Assembly (NCBI RefSeq): GCF_002157505.1
Contig: NZ_NFSC01000031.1
Coordinates: 868,001-932,000, forward strand
Source of the DNA: Arthrobacter agilis
GTDB lineage: Bacteria > Actinomycetota > Actinomycetes > Actinomycetales > Micrococcaceae
Reading direction: 5' to 3'
DNA length: 64,000 nt
Part shown: positions 52,788 to 60,346 of the stretch, piece after piece
Layout of the letters: every line of letters starts with the position of its first letter
Numbering within the stretch: position 1 is the stretch's first letter
Program-made: the position numbers and the translations under genes
The notes under the pieces: model-generated
The model's database searches: none
What the model saw: the letters and a program-made list of their open reading frames with translations, nothing else
What the model was told of the DNA's origin: nothing

Positions 52788-53078
52788 ATGACCCCACCAG
52801 TAGACGTCACCGCAGTATTCACCCCCCTCGACGGCGAGTTCTTCCGCGTGAAGCTCGCCCTCGACATCGCCATCGAACAGGTGGTGCAGGAGCCCGGCTG
52901 CATCCGGTACGAGATCACGGACGCGCAGGAGGACCGCATCGTCCTCACGGAGCAGTGGGAGTCCACCGCACTCCTGGACGCGCACCTGCGCGGACCTGCC
53001 GTGCAGGACCTCAACGAATCGCTGAGCGCACTGCTGGCCAGGCCGGTCGACGTGGTGCGTTCGGACCAGGCAGCCTGA
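52788..53078 (+). CDS. Antibiotic biosynthesis monooxygenase-like protein (ABM family)
   Basis: A 96-residue dimeric ferredoxin-fold protein. The pattern VTAVFTPLDGEFFRVKLALD, EPGCIRYEITDAQEDRIVL and EQWESTALLDAHLRGPAVQD matches the ABM/YgiN family of small oxygenases. The His in DAHL and the Trp in EQWES are the usual conserved residues. The reaction is not known. The gene is followed by a good hairpin before the convergent thioredoxin. Confidence 0.85.
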   Translation: MTPPVDVTAVFTPLDGEFFRVKLALDIAIEQVVQEPGCIRYEITDAQEDRIVLTEQWESTALLDAHLRGPAVQDLNESLSALLARPVDVVRSDQAA

Positions 53079-53088
53079 TCCGTCCACG

Positions 53089-53123
53089 AAAGAGCCCCGC
53101 ACTCGTCGAGTACGGGGCTCTTC
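53089..53123. terminator. Convergent terminator between the ABM gene and trx
   Basis: AGAGCCCCG (53091-53099) pairs with CGGGGCTCT (53113-53121); an inner ACTC/GAGT stem and A/T-rich ends (AAAG and TTCT) give a bidirectional terminator. Confidence 0.85.
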
Positions 53124-53137
53124 TGGTCTCGGGAAGG

Positions 53138-53530
53138 CTACTGCGCGTCCCCGGCCGGACTTCCGCCCTGGGCCTGCTGCTGCGCGATCTGCTCGTGCAC
53201 GGCCTTCATGTCCAAGCCCTTGACGGCTTCGACGAGTTCGCCGAACTGCGTCGCGTTGAGGGCGCCGGGCTGGGAGAAGACGAGGACCTTCTCGCGGAAC
53301 GCCATGAGCGTCGGGATGGAAGTGATCCCTGCGGCCGCGGCGAGCGACTGCTCCGCCTCGGTGTCGACCTTCGCGAAGGTGACGTCCTCGTGCTGCTGCG
53401 ACACGGCGTCGTACACCGGCGCGAACTGCTTGCACGGCCCGCACCAGTCGGCCCAGAAATCGACGAACACGATGTCGTTGCCCTCGATGGTTTCCGGGAA
53501 GCTTGCCTCAGTGATATTGATTGTCGACAT
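53138..53530 (-). CDS. trxA: Thioredoxin
   Basis: The 130-residue protein has the redox motif WCGPC in FVDFWADWCGPCKQFAPV and the cis-proline region GITSIPTLMAFREK. It reduces protein disulfides with thioredoxin reductase. About 20 extra residues rich in Gln and Ala follow the usual C-terminus. A TAGCGT box at 53537-53542 ends six bases before the ATG (53528-53530). It is divergent from the DUF1810 gene. Confidence 0.95.
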   Translation of the reverse strand: MSTINITEASFPETIEGNDIVFVDFWADWCGPCKQFAPVYDAVSQQHEDVTFAKVDTEAEQSLAAAAGITSIPTLMAFREKVLVFSQPGALNATQFGELVEAVKGLDMKAVHEQIAQQQAQGGSPAGDAQ

Positions 53531-53622
53531 CCCTTAACGCTAGCGACCGCCGCCGGACCTGTCAGGCCTGTTCGCTACCGATGAAGTGACCGCCCGCTCC
53601 CACGCTCCCACCGGAGGCCCGC

Positions 53623-54054
53623 ATGATCGACCCCTACGACCTCGCGCGATTCATCGAAGCCCAGGAGGCCTCCGGCACGTATGAGCGGGCCCTCGCCGAG
53701 CTGCGGAACGGCCGGAAGGTGGGGCACTGGATGTGGTTCGTCTTCCCGCAGGTGGCAGGACTCGGCAGCAGCCCGACGTCGGTCCGGTACGCCATCGGCT
53801 CGATCGACGAGGCCCGCGCCTACCTGGCGCACATCCTGCTGGGACCCCGACTGAAGGAGAGCGTTCACGCCCTCCTCAACCTGGAGGGAAGCGATCCGGT
53901 CGCGGTACTCGGCGGGATCGATGCCCGCAAGCTGCAGTCCTCCATGACGCTCTTCCATCGAGCCGGTCCCCAGGAGCCGTGGTTCAAGGCTGTGCTCGAC
54001 CGGTACTACGCCGGCCAGGAGGACGAGGCGACGACGTCGATCCTGGGCGGCTGA
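53623..54054 (+). CDS. DUF1810-family protein
   Basis: The 143-residue protein shows the DUF1810 signatures DLARFIEAQEASGTYERALA, GRKVGHWMWFVFPQVAG and HILLGPRLKESVHALLN. CCGGAGGCCC lies just before the ATG. The family is widespread but its function is not established. It is divergent from trxA and convergent with the MarR gene. Confidence 0.9.
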   Translation: MIDPYDLARFIEAQEASGTYERALAELRNGRKVGHWMWFVFPQVAGLGSSPTSVRYAIGSIDEARAYLAHILLGPRLKESVHALLNLEGSDPVAVLGGIDARKLQSSMTLFHRAGPQEPWFKAVLDRYYAGQEDEATTSILGG

Positions 54055-54161
54055 CGCCGTCGCTTCCGCGGAGGTGCCGGCCACGGCGCGTCAGGACGCC
54101 CGGCTTTGTATGGCCCGACGCCTGCGGTGGTGCCTGGGCGTGCATGGCTCCTCGCGTACCC

Positions 54162-54599
54162 CTAAGCGGTGTGGTTCAGCTTCTCGATGATCGGCAGGGC
54201 GGCCGCGAGCGTCGCGCGGTCGTCCTCGCCGAGCTGGTGCAGCAGCGCGGCCACGCGCTCGTTACGGCGCCGGCTGGCCGCCTCCCAGGCCGCGCGGCCC
54301 TTGTCCGTGAGCTGGACCAGGACGGCACGCGAGTCGGTGGGATCCGGCTGCCGGAGAACGAGGCCTGCCTGTTCGAGCTTGATGATCTGCTCGGTGGCCG
54401 AAGGGACGCGGATGCCGAGGTTGGCGGCGACACGGCTCACCCGGAGCGGTTCCTCCGCAGCCATGCTGAGGGTGCTCATCTGCATGGTGGTCAGCTCCCC
54501 GTCGCTGTCCATGGAGCGGCTGAGGTACACGGCGTGGCGCAGGGTGGTTCGGAAGGACTGCGCGAGGGCCAGCAGCCGCACGTCCGTGGAAAGGCTCAT
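54162..54599 (-). CDS. MarR-family transcriptional regulator
   Basis: The 145-residue winged-helix protein begins MSLSTDVRLLALAQSFRTTL. Its DNA-binding part includes MSTLSMAAEEPLRVSRVAAN, IRVPSATEQIIKLEQAGLV and the wing RQPDPTDSRAVLVQLTDKG. MarR proteins usually repress their own and neighbouring genes until a ligand releases them. A perfect palindrome at 54601-54615 overlaps its own promoter region. The divergent DUF6314 gene and the acyltransferase beyond it are possible targets. Confidence 0.92.
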   Translation of the reverse strand: MSLSTDVRLLALAQSFRTTLRHAVYLSRSMDSDGELTTMQMSTLSMAAEEPLRVSRVAANLGIRVPSATEQIIKLEQAGLVLRQPDPTDSRAVLVQLTDKGRAAWEAASRRRNERVAALLHQLGEDDRATLAAALPIIEKLNHTA

Positions 54600-54600
54600 A

Positions 54601-54615
54601 GTTAGGTAGCCTAAC
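54601..54615. promoter_or_regulatory. Palindromic operator at the MarR gene
   Basis: GTTAGGTAGCCTAAC is a perfect 6+6 palindrome around TAG, one base before the MarR start codon. On the minus strand it contains TAGGCT, a usable -10 box eight bases before the ATG, so binding would block transcription. Confidence 0.65.
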
Positions 54616-54695
54616 ATTTTCGAGGTGCCGAGGCAAGACGTAGAGTGCCAGAGGGCGCCGACGTGGCGCAGGGACGACCGGGTGGAGGCAGCTGA

Positions 54696-55136
54696 GTGGC
54701 ATCGAGCGCAGTCCTCCCCGTCGACGACCCGCTCGCGTTCCTCGCCGGCAGGTGGTCGACCCGCCGCCACCTGCTGGACCGCTCGGGCGGCACGGAGGGG
54801 ATCTTCACGGGCATCACGACCTTCACACCGGACGACGGCGGGCTGCGGTGGGAGGAGGAAGGCACCGTGTCCTGGCCGTCCTTCCAGGGTCCCGCCTCCC
54901 GCTCCTACCGGGTCACGGTTCAGGGCGCGACGATGGCGATCCACTTCCCGGACGGACGATTGCTCTGCCGGCTCGACCTCCGCAGTGGCAGGGCACATGA
55001 CGAGCACTGGTGCTCGCCGGATACCTACCTCGTCGACTTCCGGATCCCCTCGTTCAGCACCGTCGAGTACTCCTGGAATGTCACGGGTCCGGCGAAGGAC
55101 CACCTGCTGACGACGACGCTCACGCGCCAGGACTGA
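54696..55136 (+). CDS. DUF6314-family protein
   Basis: The 146-residue protein starts at GTG (VASSAVLPVDDPLAFLAG). The small beta-barrel pattern (GRWSTRRHLLDRSGGTEGIF, then YRVTVQGATMAIHFPDGRLL) and DEHWCSPDTYLVDF match DUF6314, a family with no assigned biochemistry. It is divergent from MarR with the palindromic operator between. It ends eight bases before the convergent acyltransferase stop. Confidence 0.78.
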   Translation: MASSAVLPVDDPLAFLAGRWSTRRHLLDRSGGTEGIFTGITTFTPDDGGLRWEEEGTVSWPSFQGPASRSYRVTVQGATMAIHFPDGRLLCRLDLRSGRAHDEHWCSPDTYLVDFRIPSFSTVEYSWNVTGPAKDHLLTTTLTRQD

Positions 55137-55144
55137 AACACCAT

Positions 55145-56182
55145 TCAGGCCCTCGCCCGGTGGAAGCCGTCGGCACGCTCCCGCGGCCTGGACTTCAGCG
55201 CCGGCAGTTCGAACAGCAGGTTGACCGAGGCGTGCTCCCTCGTCGAGTACACCCAGGCGAGGCCGAGCGGCACTCCGACGCCTCCGAGGAGCAGCAGGGG
55301 GAGCACGAACCACTCCCCCGCCAGCCCGACGGCGTCGGCGAGCGCGAGCGTGATCATGATCGGTCCGAGGTGCGCGACGTAGAAGACGATCGAGTAACGC
55401 CCGACGAACTCGAGGGCCCTCGTGGCCCGGGTGGCGCCCAACCGCGGGAAGATCCAGCAGACGACGACCAGTCCGCCCAGAACCCCCCAGGCGTACTCTG
55501 CGCGATACAGGACATTCCGGTCGACGACGTTGAACACGCCCACGGCAGCCGCCGAGGCCGCTCCGGCACTCACCAGCCAGGGAATCGCGACAGCCCGCTC
55601 CAGGAGGCGGGGATGCACGGCACACCAGGCCCCGAAGAAGAAGAATGCGGCGAGGAAGGCCATCGTCCCGGGCCGACTGCCGTCGGGCAGCACCAGAGAG
55701 GCCACCAGCCCGACACCTGACGCGACGAGCGGCGGAAGGTGCCGCAGCGGGTAGGCGAGCGCGTAGAAGACGAGGATGAACCAGAGGTACCAGAGGTAGG
55801 TCGGCGCAAGGTAGACGATCTGCACCACGCCGCCGGGACTGAGATCGCCGCTCGCCGCCAGGATGATCAGTGACCACAGGAGATATGGCCATGCCACCAG
55901 GGACACCTTGCCGGCGAGGTACTCGCGCCATGGTTTCGCGACCGACCGCGGCAGCAGGATCCCCGAGAGGAACATCAGGACGGGCATCCGGAAGGGCTCG
56001 AGGAAGAGGTTGAACCCGTCGACGCCCGCAGTGGACCCGCCGGCGACCCGAAGGGACTCCCCCGCGTGCAGCACGACGACGAGGAGTATGGCGACACCGC
56101 GCAGGCTGTCCAGCCAGCCGATCCGCGGACCCGGCGTAGTGCTGATGGCGGCCTCCCCGTCGAATCGAGAAATCCTGAGCAT
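55145..56182 (-). CDS. Membrane acyltransferase 3 family protein
   Basis: The roughly 345-residue protein has about ten membrane helices. The family start is GPRIGWLDSLRGVAILLVVV, followed by LHAGESLRVAG with the catalytic His in VVLHAG, and FNLFLEPFRMPVLMFLSGIL. These proteins acetylate or acylate exported sugars and envelope polymers. ATG at 56180-56182 (MLRISRFDGEAA) is chosen; upstream codons lack conservation, and no strong ribosome site is seen. The acceptor is unknown. Confidence 0.86.
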   Translation of the reverse strand: MLRISRFDGEAAISTTPGPRIGWLDSLRGVAILLVVVLHAGESLRVAGGSTAGVDGFNLFLEPFRMPVLMFLSGILLPRSVAKPWREYLAGKVSLVAWPYLLWSLIILAASGDLSPGGVVQIVYLAPTYLWYLWFILVFYALAYPLRHLPPLVASGVGLVASLVLPDGSRPGTMAFLAAFFFFGAWCAVHPRLLERAVAIPWLVSAGAASAAAVGVFNVVDRNVLYRAEYAWGVLGGLVVVCWIFPRLGATRATRALEFVGRYSIVFYVAHLGPIMITLALADAVGLAGEWFVLPLLLLGGVGVPLGLAWVYSTREHASVNLLFELPALKSRPRERADGFHRARA

Positions 56183-56323
56183 GCGTACTGGAGCTTCGTG
56201 GACGACGCCCCTGCGGATGGCCCGCGGCCATGATGAGTGGACGAGATCGACGACGGGGTTCAGATCGCAGTTCACGAGACTTCGCCGGTGGCTATCGGGT
56301 GCAAAGCAGCGCTCCTCGGGTTA

Positions 56324-56364
56324 AGACAGAAGTGCCCGCTCCAGTGGAGCGGGCACTTCTGTCT
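56324..56364 (-). terminator. Perfect 20-bp hairpin downstream of the GH6 gene
   Basis: Bases 56324-56343 are the exact complement of 56345-56364 around a single G, a 41-base palindrome including AGTGCCCGCTCC and GGAGCGGGCACT. It lies 86 bases past the GH6 stop, on the acyltransferase side, and is a likely terminator for minus-strand transcripts. The arm length is unusual. Confidence 0.8.
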
Positions 56365-56404
56365 CGGTGCTGGTGAAGCAATCCCGGTGCTGGTGAAGCA
56401 ATCC
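56365..56404. repeat. Exact 20-bp tandem duplication
   Basis: The unit cggtgctggtgaagcaatcc occurs twice without gap (56365-56384 and 56385-56404), directly beside the 41-base palindrome. Confidence 0.95.
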
Positions 56405-56449
56405 CGCGCCCGGACACTGTCGCGGACCGGGCGCGGGAGTCCCTGTCGG

Positions 56450-57844
56450 CTACAACCGGGCCTTGTTGATGAGTTCCTGAGCGCGTTCCGGGAAGAACAC
56501 ACCGGCGCGAGGGCCTCCATTGCAGGTGCCGTCCGACTCGCCCGGAGCCTTGAGCCAGAGGAAGGCATCGACATTCGGGACTCCGGAGCTGAGGGTCGGC
56601 AGCTTCCCGAGTCCCTGCCCGGTCGGGTTGCACCATGTGGTTGCTGTGGCGACACCGTTCCGGCTCGTGTCCACGATCATCTTCCACGGCAGCTTGGAAG
56701 CCGCGATGACCCTGTTCCCGTAGTCGATGATGGAGGCGTTCGAGTTGTAGGCGGACACGTTCACGCTGATGCCGTCGATGGTGACTCCTGCCGGGATGAC
56801 CCGCTTGATGCGGTTCGCCATCTCCGACGCGTCGACCCAGTTCGAAGCGTCGACGTAGACCTTCGCCTTCGGGTTTGCCTTGAGCTTCTGCACCGCGTAC
56901 TTGAGGGACTCGATGCGCTCCGTCTGTTGAGCGGCTGTCAGCTCTCCGAGGTGACCGAGCGCATCCGGTTCCACGGCGACGATGACGGGAGCGATGCCGA
57001 TCCCAGCGGCGAGGCCGTCGATCCATGCCCGGTATGCCGCGAGGCTTACAGCACCGCCGGAGGAATAACTGCCGACGTCCCGGATCGGGACATTGTAGGC
57101 CAGCAGGCTCACGACCTTCCCATTCGCCGCAGTGACCCGCTGCCGGGCCTCGGCCTGGACTTCGGCCGGCGTGCCGCCTGCGAACCAATGGGCCGTCGGA
57201 GTGGATTTCAGGATGTCGAAACCGGCAAACTGGTCGACCTGCCCGGGGCCGTCATACAGGACCGCCGTGGTCGTGGAAACCGGGGTTGGTGCAGCAGGAA
57301 CAGTGAGGTTCTGTTCCACCGAGCTGAGGCGCAAGGCCCCCCAGGCGTAGGAACCCGCGGGAGGTCCATCGAACACCATCAATCGAAGCTCGTAGACGCC
57401 CGCTGGGAGTGCCGGGAGGCTGAGGTTCTGGGTCGTCGTCCCGGTGAGGTCCCGGCCCTCCACGAACACGTCCGCTTTCCTGACGTTGTTCTGCCACGCT
57501 TCAACGTAGACGACCTTGTTTCCCTGTGTCCCCGACGGCGAGGTGATGGTCACGGCGAGAGGCGTCGCCTTCCCAGCAGCCGCAGATCCGTAGCGGATCG
57601 ACCCATCCCATGTGGCGGGGGCCGTGGTGGGTGATGGGCTGGCGCTGGGGGTGGGGCTGGGCGCGGGCACATCCGTGTCGTTCGCCTCGATCCATGCTTC
57701 AACGGCCGTGAGCCGCTGAGCCAGACAGGCCGCGTCTGCAGTTGTACAGGGGGCAGTGAAGTCGGTGGCCGCCGCAGCACCGGAGGCGCTGAGCATCATT
57801 CCGACCGCTGCCAGAGCAAGAACCTTCGTGAATCTGAGACGCAT
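56450..57844 (-). CDS. Secreted glycoside hydrolase family 6 glucanase
   Basis: The 464-residue protein begins with a signal peptide (MRLRFTKVLALAAVGMMLSA then SGAAAA), a Thr/Pro/Ser linker, and a beta-sandwich-type domain of unclear type (about residues 80-190). The GH6 catalytic barrel follows: LLAYNVPIRDVGSYSSGG (signature 1), VIVAVEPDALGHLGE with the catalytic acid, and FLWLKAPGESDGTCNGG. GH6 enzymes cut cellulose-type beta-1,4-glucans. In signature 1 the usual Cys (RDC) is Val (RDV), and the downstream Cys pair differs, so a disulfide is missing. AAGGAAG precedes ATG 57844. No other cellulase or sugar transporter is near. Confidence 0.9.
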   Translation of the reverse strand: MRLRFTKVLALAAVGMMLSASGAAAATDFTAPCTTADAACLAQRLTAVEAWIEANDTDVPAPSPTPSASPSPTTAPATWDGSIRYGSAAAGKATPLAVTITSPSGTQGNKVVYVEAWQNNVRKADVFVEGRDLTGTTTQNLSLPALPAGVYELRLMVFDGPPAGSYAWGALRLSSVEQNLTVPAAPTPVSTTTAVLYDGPGQVDQFAGFDILKSTPTAHWFAGGTPAEVQAEARQRVTAANGKVVSLLAYNVPIRDVGSYSSGGAVSLAAYRAWIDGLAAGIGIAPVIVAVEPDALGHLGELTAAQQTERIESLKYAVQKLKANPKAKVYVDASNWVDASEMANRIKRVIPAGVTIDGISVNVSAYNSNASIIDYGNRVIAASKLPWKMIVDTSRNGVATATTWCNPTGQGLGKLPTLSSGVPNVDAFLWLKAPGESDGTCNGGPRAGVFFPERAQELINKARL

Positions 57845-57864
57845 CGTGCTTCCTTACGTGAGCT

Positions 57865-57898
57865 GCGGGTTCGACGCTCGAGGGTGCTGCGAACCCGC
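57865..57898 (-). promoter_or_regulatory. Inverted repeat in the GH6 leader
   Basis: GCGGGTTCG (57865-57873) and CGAACCCGC (57890-57898) form 9-bp arms 16 bases apart, just upstream of the GH6 start on the minus strand. It may be an operator or a leader hairpin. It does not match the known CebR/CelR palindrome. Confidence 0.5.
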
Positions 57899-58697
57899 CA
57901 GAATCCGGGCCTGAGCCAGCCGGATGAATTCCGAGAAGACTACATATTTGTGACGCGTGTTACAGATGATTTGGGTGTGAAAGCGCATTCTTGGGTAAAA
58001 CCTGCGGCCGTCATTGGAATCCGCAGCCTCGTAGCTCCGCATTCCGGGACCGGTTGCGGGTCGTGATCCTCCTGCGACGGCGGCGGACCGAGTAGGTCGC
58101 GCAAGCGTTCTTGAGGTAGCAGATGTCTATGTCGCTGACGTGCGGTGCGGTCTGCGAGGGTCTTCAGTGGCCCGATCGGACCCGCTGGAGGGTGAGATTC
58201 GACAGTTGAACGACGGCGTCCCCCGCGTTGCACGAGGCGAGGCTCTCAAGAACGACCTTTGGGCGGCCCAGAATTCGTTCCTCGCGCAGATACGCGCCGC
58301 TGGCCGCAACTGCCACGACTGCATTGTCGGTGAAGCCTTCCGCGCCTGAACTGCTTTGAAGAGGTTCAGGAGGTCGCTCGCCGCACGGGGCATCTCTCAG
58401 TCAGATGCGACTCGCCACCCATCCGGGGAATTCGGTTATCCCAACCCCGTCCATTCCTCGATCCAAGGGAACAAGAGCTCGGGTTTACTCCACTACTGAG
58501 AAGTCGAGACTTCTGCCTCGCAGCGGTGACCAGATTTGGAACCCGCGTACCCCGTACGACGCTGAAGTATTCCGCAGTAATAAACGGATGGCCCACACCA
58601 CGGGGAATATTGGCATCCGCTCACAGCACGACATCCGTTACGCCTGCGGTCCGCCTCGCATGGCCTGATGCCAGTCGCGGGTTCGGTCTGATCACCG

Positions 58698-59048
58698 TTG
58701 CGCGCTTCCACGTTTTGGTCGGGAATCACGATGCCATCAGCGTCGGCACTCCGAGCAGTCAGCAACCATTACATCTACGCAGTATGGCTAACGCTCTACC
58801 TCGTGTTGCTCTTCGCCGCCCGGAGAGGGCTTTCCCCACTCACATGGGACAGTGCAAGAGTGGGCGACGCAGTTCTTCCTGCCGGATTCGACGCTTGATT
58901 CATCCTCGCGCTGGCAATTTACCCAGTCCGGGAATCCTCTGTTGACGCTACCCACGAGACTTGCAAGGAGTTTGACCACCGCCCGCTGTCGGAGCATGAT
59001 ACTTGCGCACTGTCCCTGGTAGGCAAGAGGTGGACGTCGGCCCGGTAG
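58698..59048 (+). pseudogene. Possible decayed membrane-protein gene (one internal stop)
   Basis: A frame from ATG 58698 encodes SNHYIYAVWLTLYLVLLFAA, a probable membrane helix, and reaches TGA at 58896-58898. The same frame then stays open for 49 codons (FILALAIYPVRESSVDATHE onward) to TAG 59046-59048, so one stop codon may have split a gene. Codon bias is weaker than in neighbours and no homologue was recognised, so this may also be chance. Confidence 0.25.
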
Positions 59049-59057
59049 CTTAAACAC

Positions 59058-59103
59058 GAGAGGCCGGTACTTCCCCTATTTCTAGCGGAAGTACCGGCCT
59101 CTC
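59058..59103 (-). terminator. Terminator of tRNA-Tyr
   Basis: GAGAGGCCGGTACTTCC (59058-59074) pairs perfectly with its complement at 59087-59103 around a 12-base loop; the minus-strand RNA then continues GTGTTTAA. It begins seven bases past the tRNA 3' end. Confidence 0.85.
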
Positions 59104-59110
59104 CTTGCTG

Positions 59111-59192
59111 TGGCAGATGAGGGATTCGAACCCCCGTAGGCGTTGCCAGCTGATTTACAGTCAGCCCCCTTTGGCCGCTCGGGTAATCTGCC
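59111..59192 (-). tRNA. tRNA-Tyr (GTA anticodon)
   Basis: The 82-base reverse-strand tRNA pairs GGCAGAT with ATCTGCC, discriminator A. The anticodon loop CTGTAAA contains GTA, the long variable arm (class II) is present, and the T-loop is GGTTCGAATCC. CCA is not encoded. A long perfect hairpin follows. Confidence 0.96.
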
Positions 59193-59280
59193 GAACGTCT
59201 TCACAGGAAGACCGCCCGCAGCAAGCGCGGGCAAGACAACTTTACAGACAAACCGCTCCAGTGACGAATCGGGCGAAGCG

Positions 59281-59697
59281 TTACAGCCCTGCGGCCACCC
59301 TGCGCTCGATCTGGGCATAGAATCCGTCGGCCTGTTCGGGCGTGACCAGACGCAGCAGCACCGCCCGGTCGAGGTCCGCGCGGACGCCGGCGAGCCGCTC
59401 CGCCGAGGAGATCGCTCCACCCGCGGTGGCCGCCGACACGACATGCGGTGACGACCCCGGGCGGGTTCCGAGGATCAGGGTGCGAGCCTCGTAGTCGGAG
59501 GAGTCCGAGAAGTCCGAGGAGTCCGAGGAGTCCGAGGAGTCCAAGGAGTCCAAGCCGGCAACCACTGCCGGCGGGACTGCGAGCGCGGGTGCTGCGGCAA
59601 GGCCGATCGCAGATGCCGCTGTCGCCGCGGCGAGGAAGGATCCTGCCACCGCCCTGCGGAGGCGGACCCGGTAGCGGCGGCGTGGCGTCTCGGACAT
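59281..59697 (-). CDS. Small secreted protein with Ser-Asp repeats
   Basis: The 138-residue protein starts at ATG 59695-59697 after GAGGAGCG. A signal peptide (RRAVAGSFLAAATAASAIGL then AAAPALA) precedes a short region of Ser-Asp repeats (SLDSSDSSDSSDFSDSSD), encoded by a 9-bp DNA repeat at 59496-59554. The C-terminal half is ordinary (VVSAATAGGAISSAERLAGV, RAVLLRLVTPEQADGFYAQI). No domain was recognised; secretion and a surface or periplasmic role are inferred. The longer open frame upstream lacks a signal and is not preferred. Confidence 0.78.
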   Translation of the reverse strand: MSETPRRRYRVRLRRAVAGSFLAAATAASAIGLAAAPALAVPPAVVAGLDSLDSSDSSDSSDFSDSSDYEARTLILGTRPGSSPHVVSAATAGGAISSAERLAGVRADLDRAVLLRLVTPEQADGFYAQIERRVAAGL

Positions 59698-59857
59698 GGT
59701 TTCGCTCCTCTGGTGCGGTCTGGAACTCCTACCGTGCCACCCGACCGTGTGCGCACCCCCGGCGAGAACTGGCACGGAGCTGTGAACCGTCCGGCGCCCG
59801 GCACAGGGGTTACGGATAGTCTTGATGCAAGAAACCCAATCACCCCGAGGAGGCACC

Positions 59858-60346
59858 GTGGCGAGCGAATCCACGTTCGACGTCGTAAGCAAAGTGGACA
59901 AGCAGGAGGTCGCCAACGCGCTCAACCAGGCGCAGAAGGAGATCGCCCAGCGGTACGACTTCAAGGGAGTCGGCGCCGAAGTCGACTTCAGCGGCGAGAA
60001 GATCCTCATGAAGGCCAACTCGGAGGAGCGCGTCCTGGCCGTTCTCGACGTCCTCCAGTCCAAGATGATCAAGCGCGGCATCTCCCTGAAGTCCCTCGAC
60101 ACCGGCGAGCCCTACCCGTCCGGCAAGGAATTCCGCCTGGAGACCTCCATCAAGGAGGGCATCGCCCAGGACATCGCCAAGAAGATCAACAAGCTCATCC
60201 GCGATGAGGGCCCGAAGGGCGTCAAGTCCCAGATCCAGGGTGACGAGCTGCGCGTCAGCTCCAAATCCCGCGACGACCTGCAGGCCACCATGGCCCTGCT
60301 GAAGAACTTCGAGGAAGCCGACCTTCAGTTCGTCAACATGCGCTAG
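59858..60346 (+). CDS. yajQ: YajQ-family nucleotide-binding protein
   Basis: The 162-residue protein begins at GTG 59858 (VASESTFDVVSKVDKQEVAN) after GAGGAGGC. The UPF0234/YajQ pattern includes NQAQKEIAQRYDFKGVGAEV, DVLQSKMIKRGISLKSLD and DEGPKGVKSQIQGDELRVSS. Relatives bind nucleic acid or cyclic di-GMP; which applies here is unknown. A TAGTCT box at 59816-59821 implies a leader of about 30 bases. It is divergent from the secreted repeat protein. Confidence 0.93.
   Translation: MASESTFDVVSKVDKQEVANALNQAQKEIAQRYDFKGVGAEVDFSGEKILMKANSEERVLAVLDVLQSKMIKRGISLKSLDTGEPYPSGKEFRLETSIKEGIAQDIAKKINKLIRDEGPKGVKSQIQGDELRVSSKSRDDLQATMALLKNFEEADLQFVNMR

Larger units (their letters stand above)
57845..59057. 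other. Gene-poor, lower-GC region between GH6 and tRNA-Tyr
   Basis: About 1.2 kb with visibly more A and T and many short frames but no recognisable gene. The best frames are a 69-codon one at 58140-58349 (DPLEGEIRQLNDGVPRVARG, moderately GC-biased) and the interrupted frame at 58698-59048. Neither has a good ribosome site or known domain. Its place beside a tRNA gene and unusual composition fit a decayed mobile or acquired segment, but no integrase, transposase or attachment-site pair was found. Confidence 0.5.

Noticed and set aside
54600..54616. DtxR/IdeR iron box at the MarR operator
   Set aside because: The palindrome GTTAGGTAGCCTAAC resembles half of an iron box, but the 19-bp spacing and full consensus are not met; MarR self-control is simpler.
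57845..59057. Prophage or transposon remnant
   Set aside because: No integrase, transposase, terminal repeats or attachment duplication was found; it is listed only as gene-poor.
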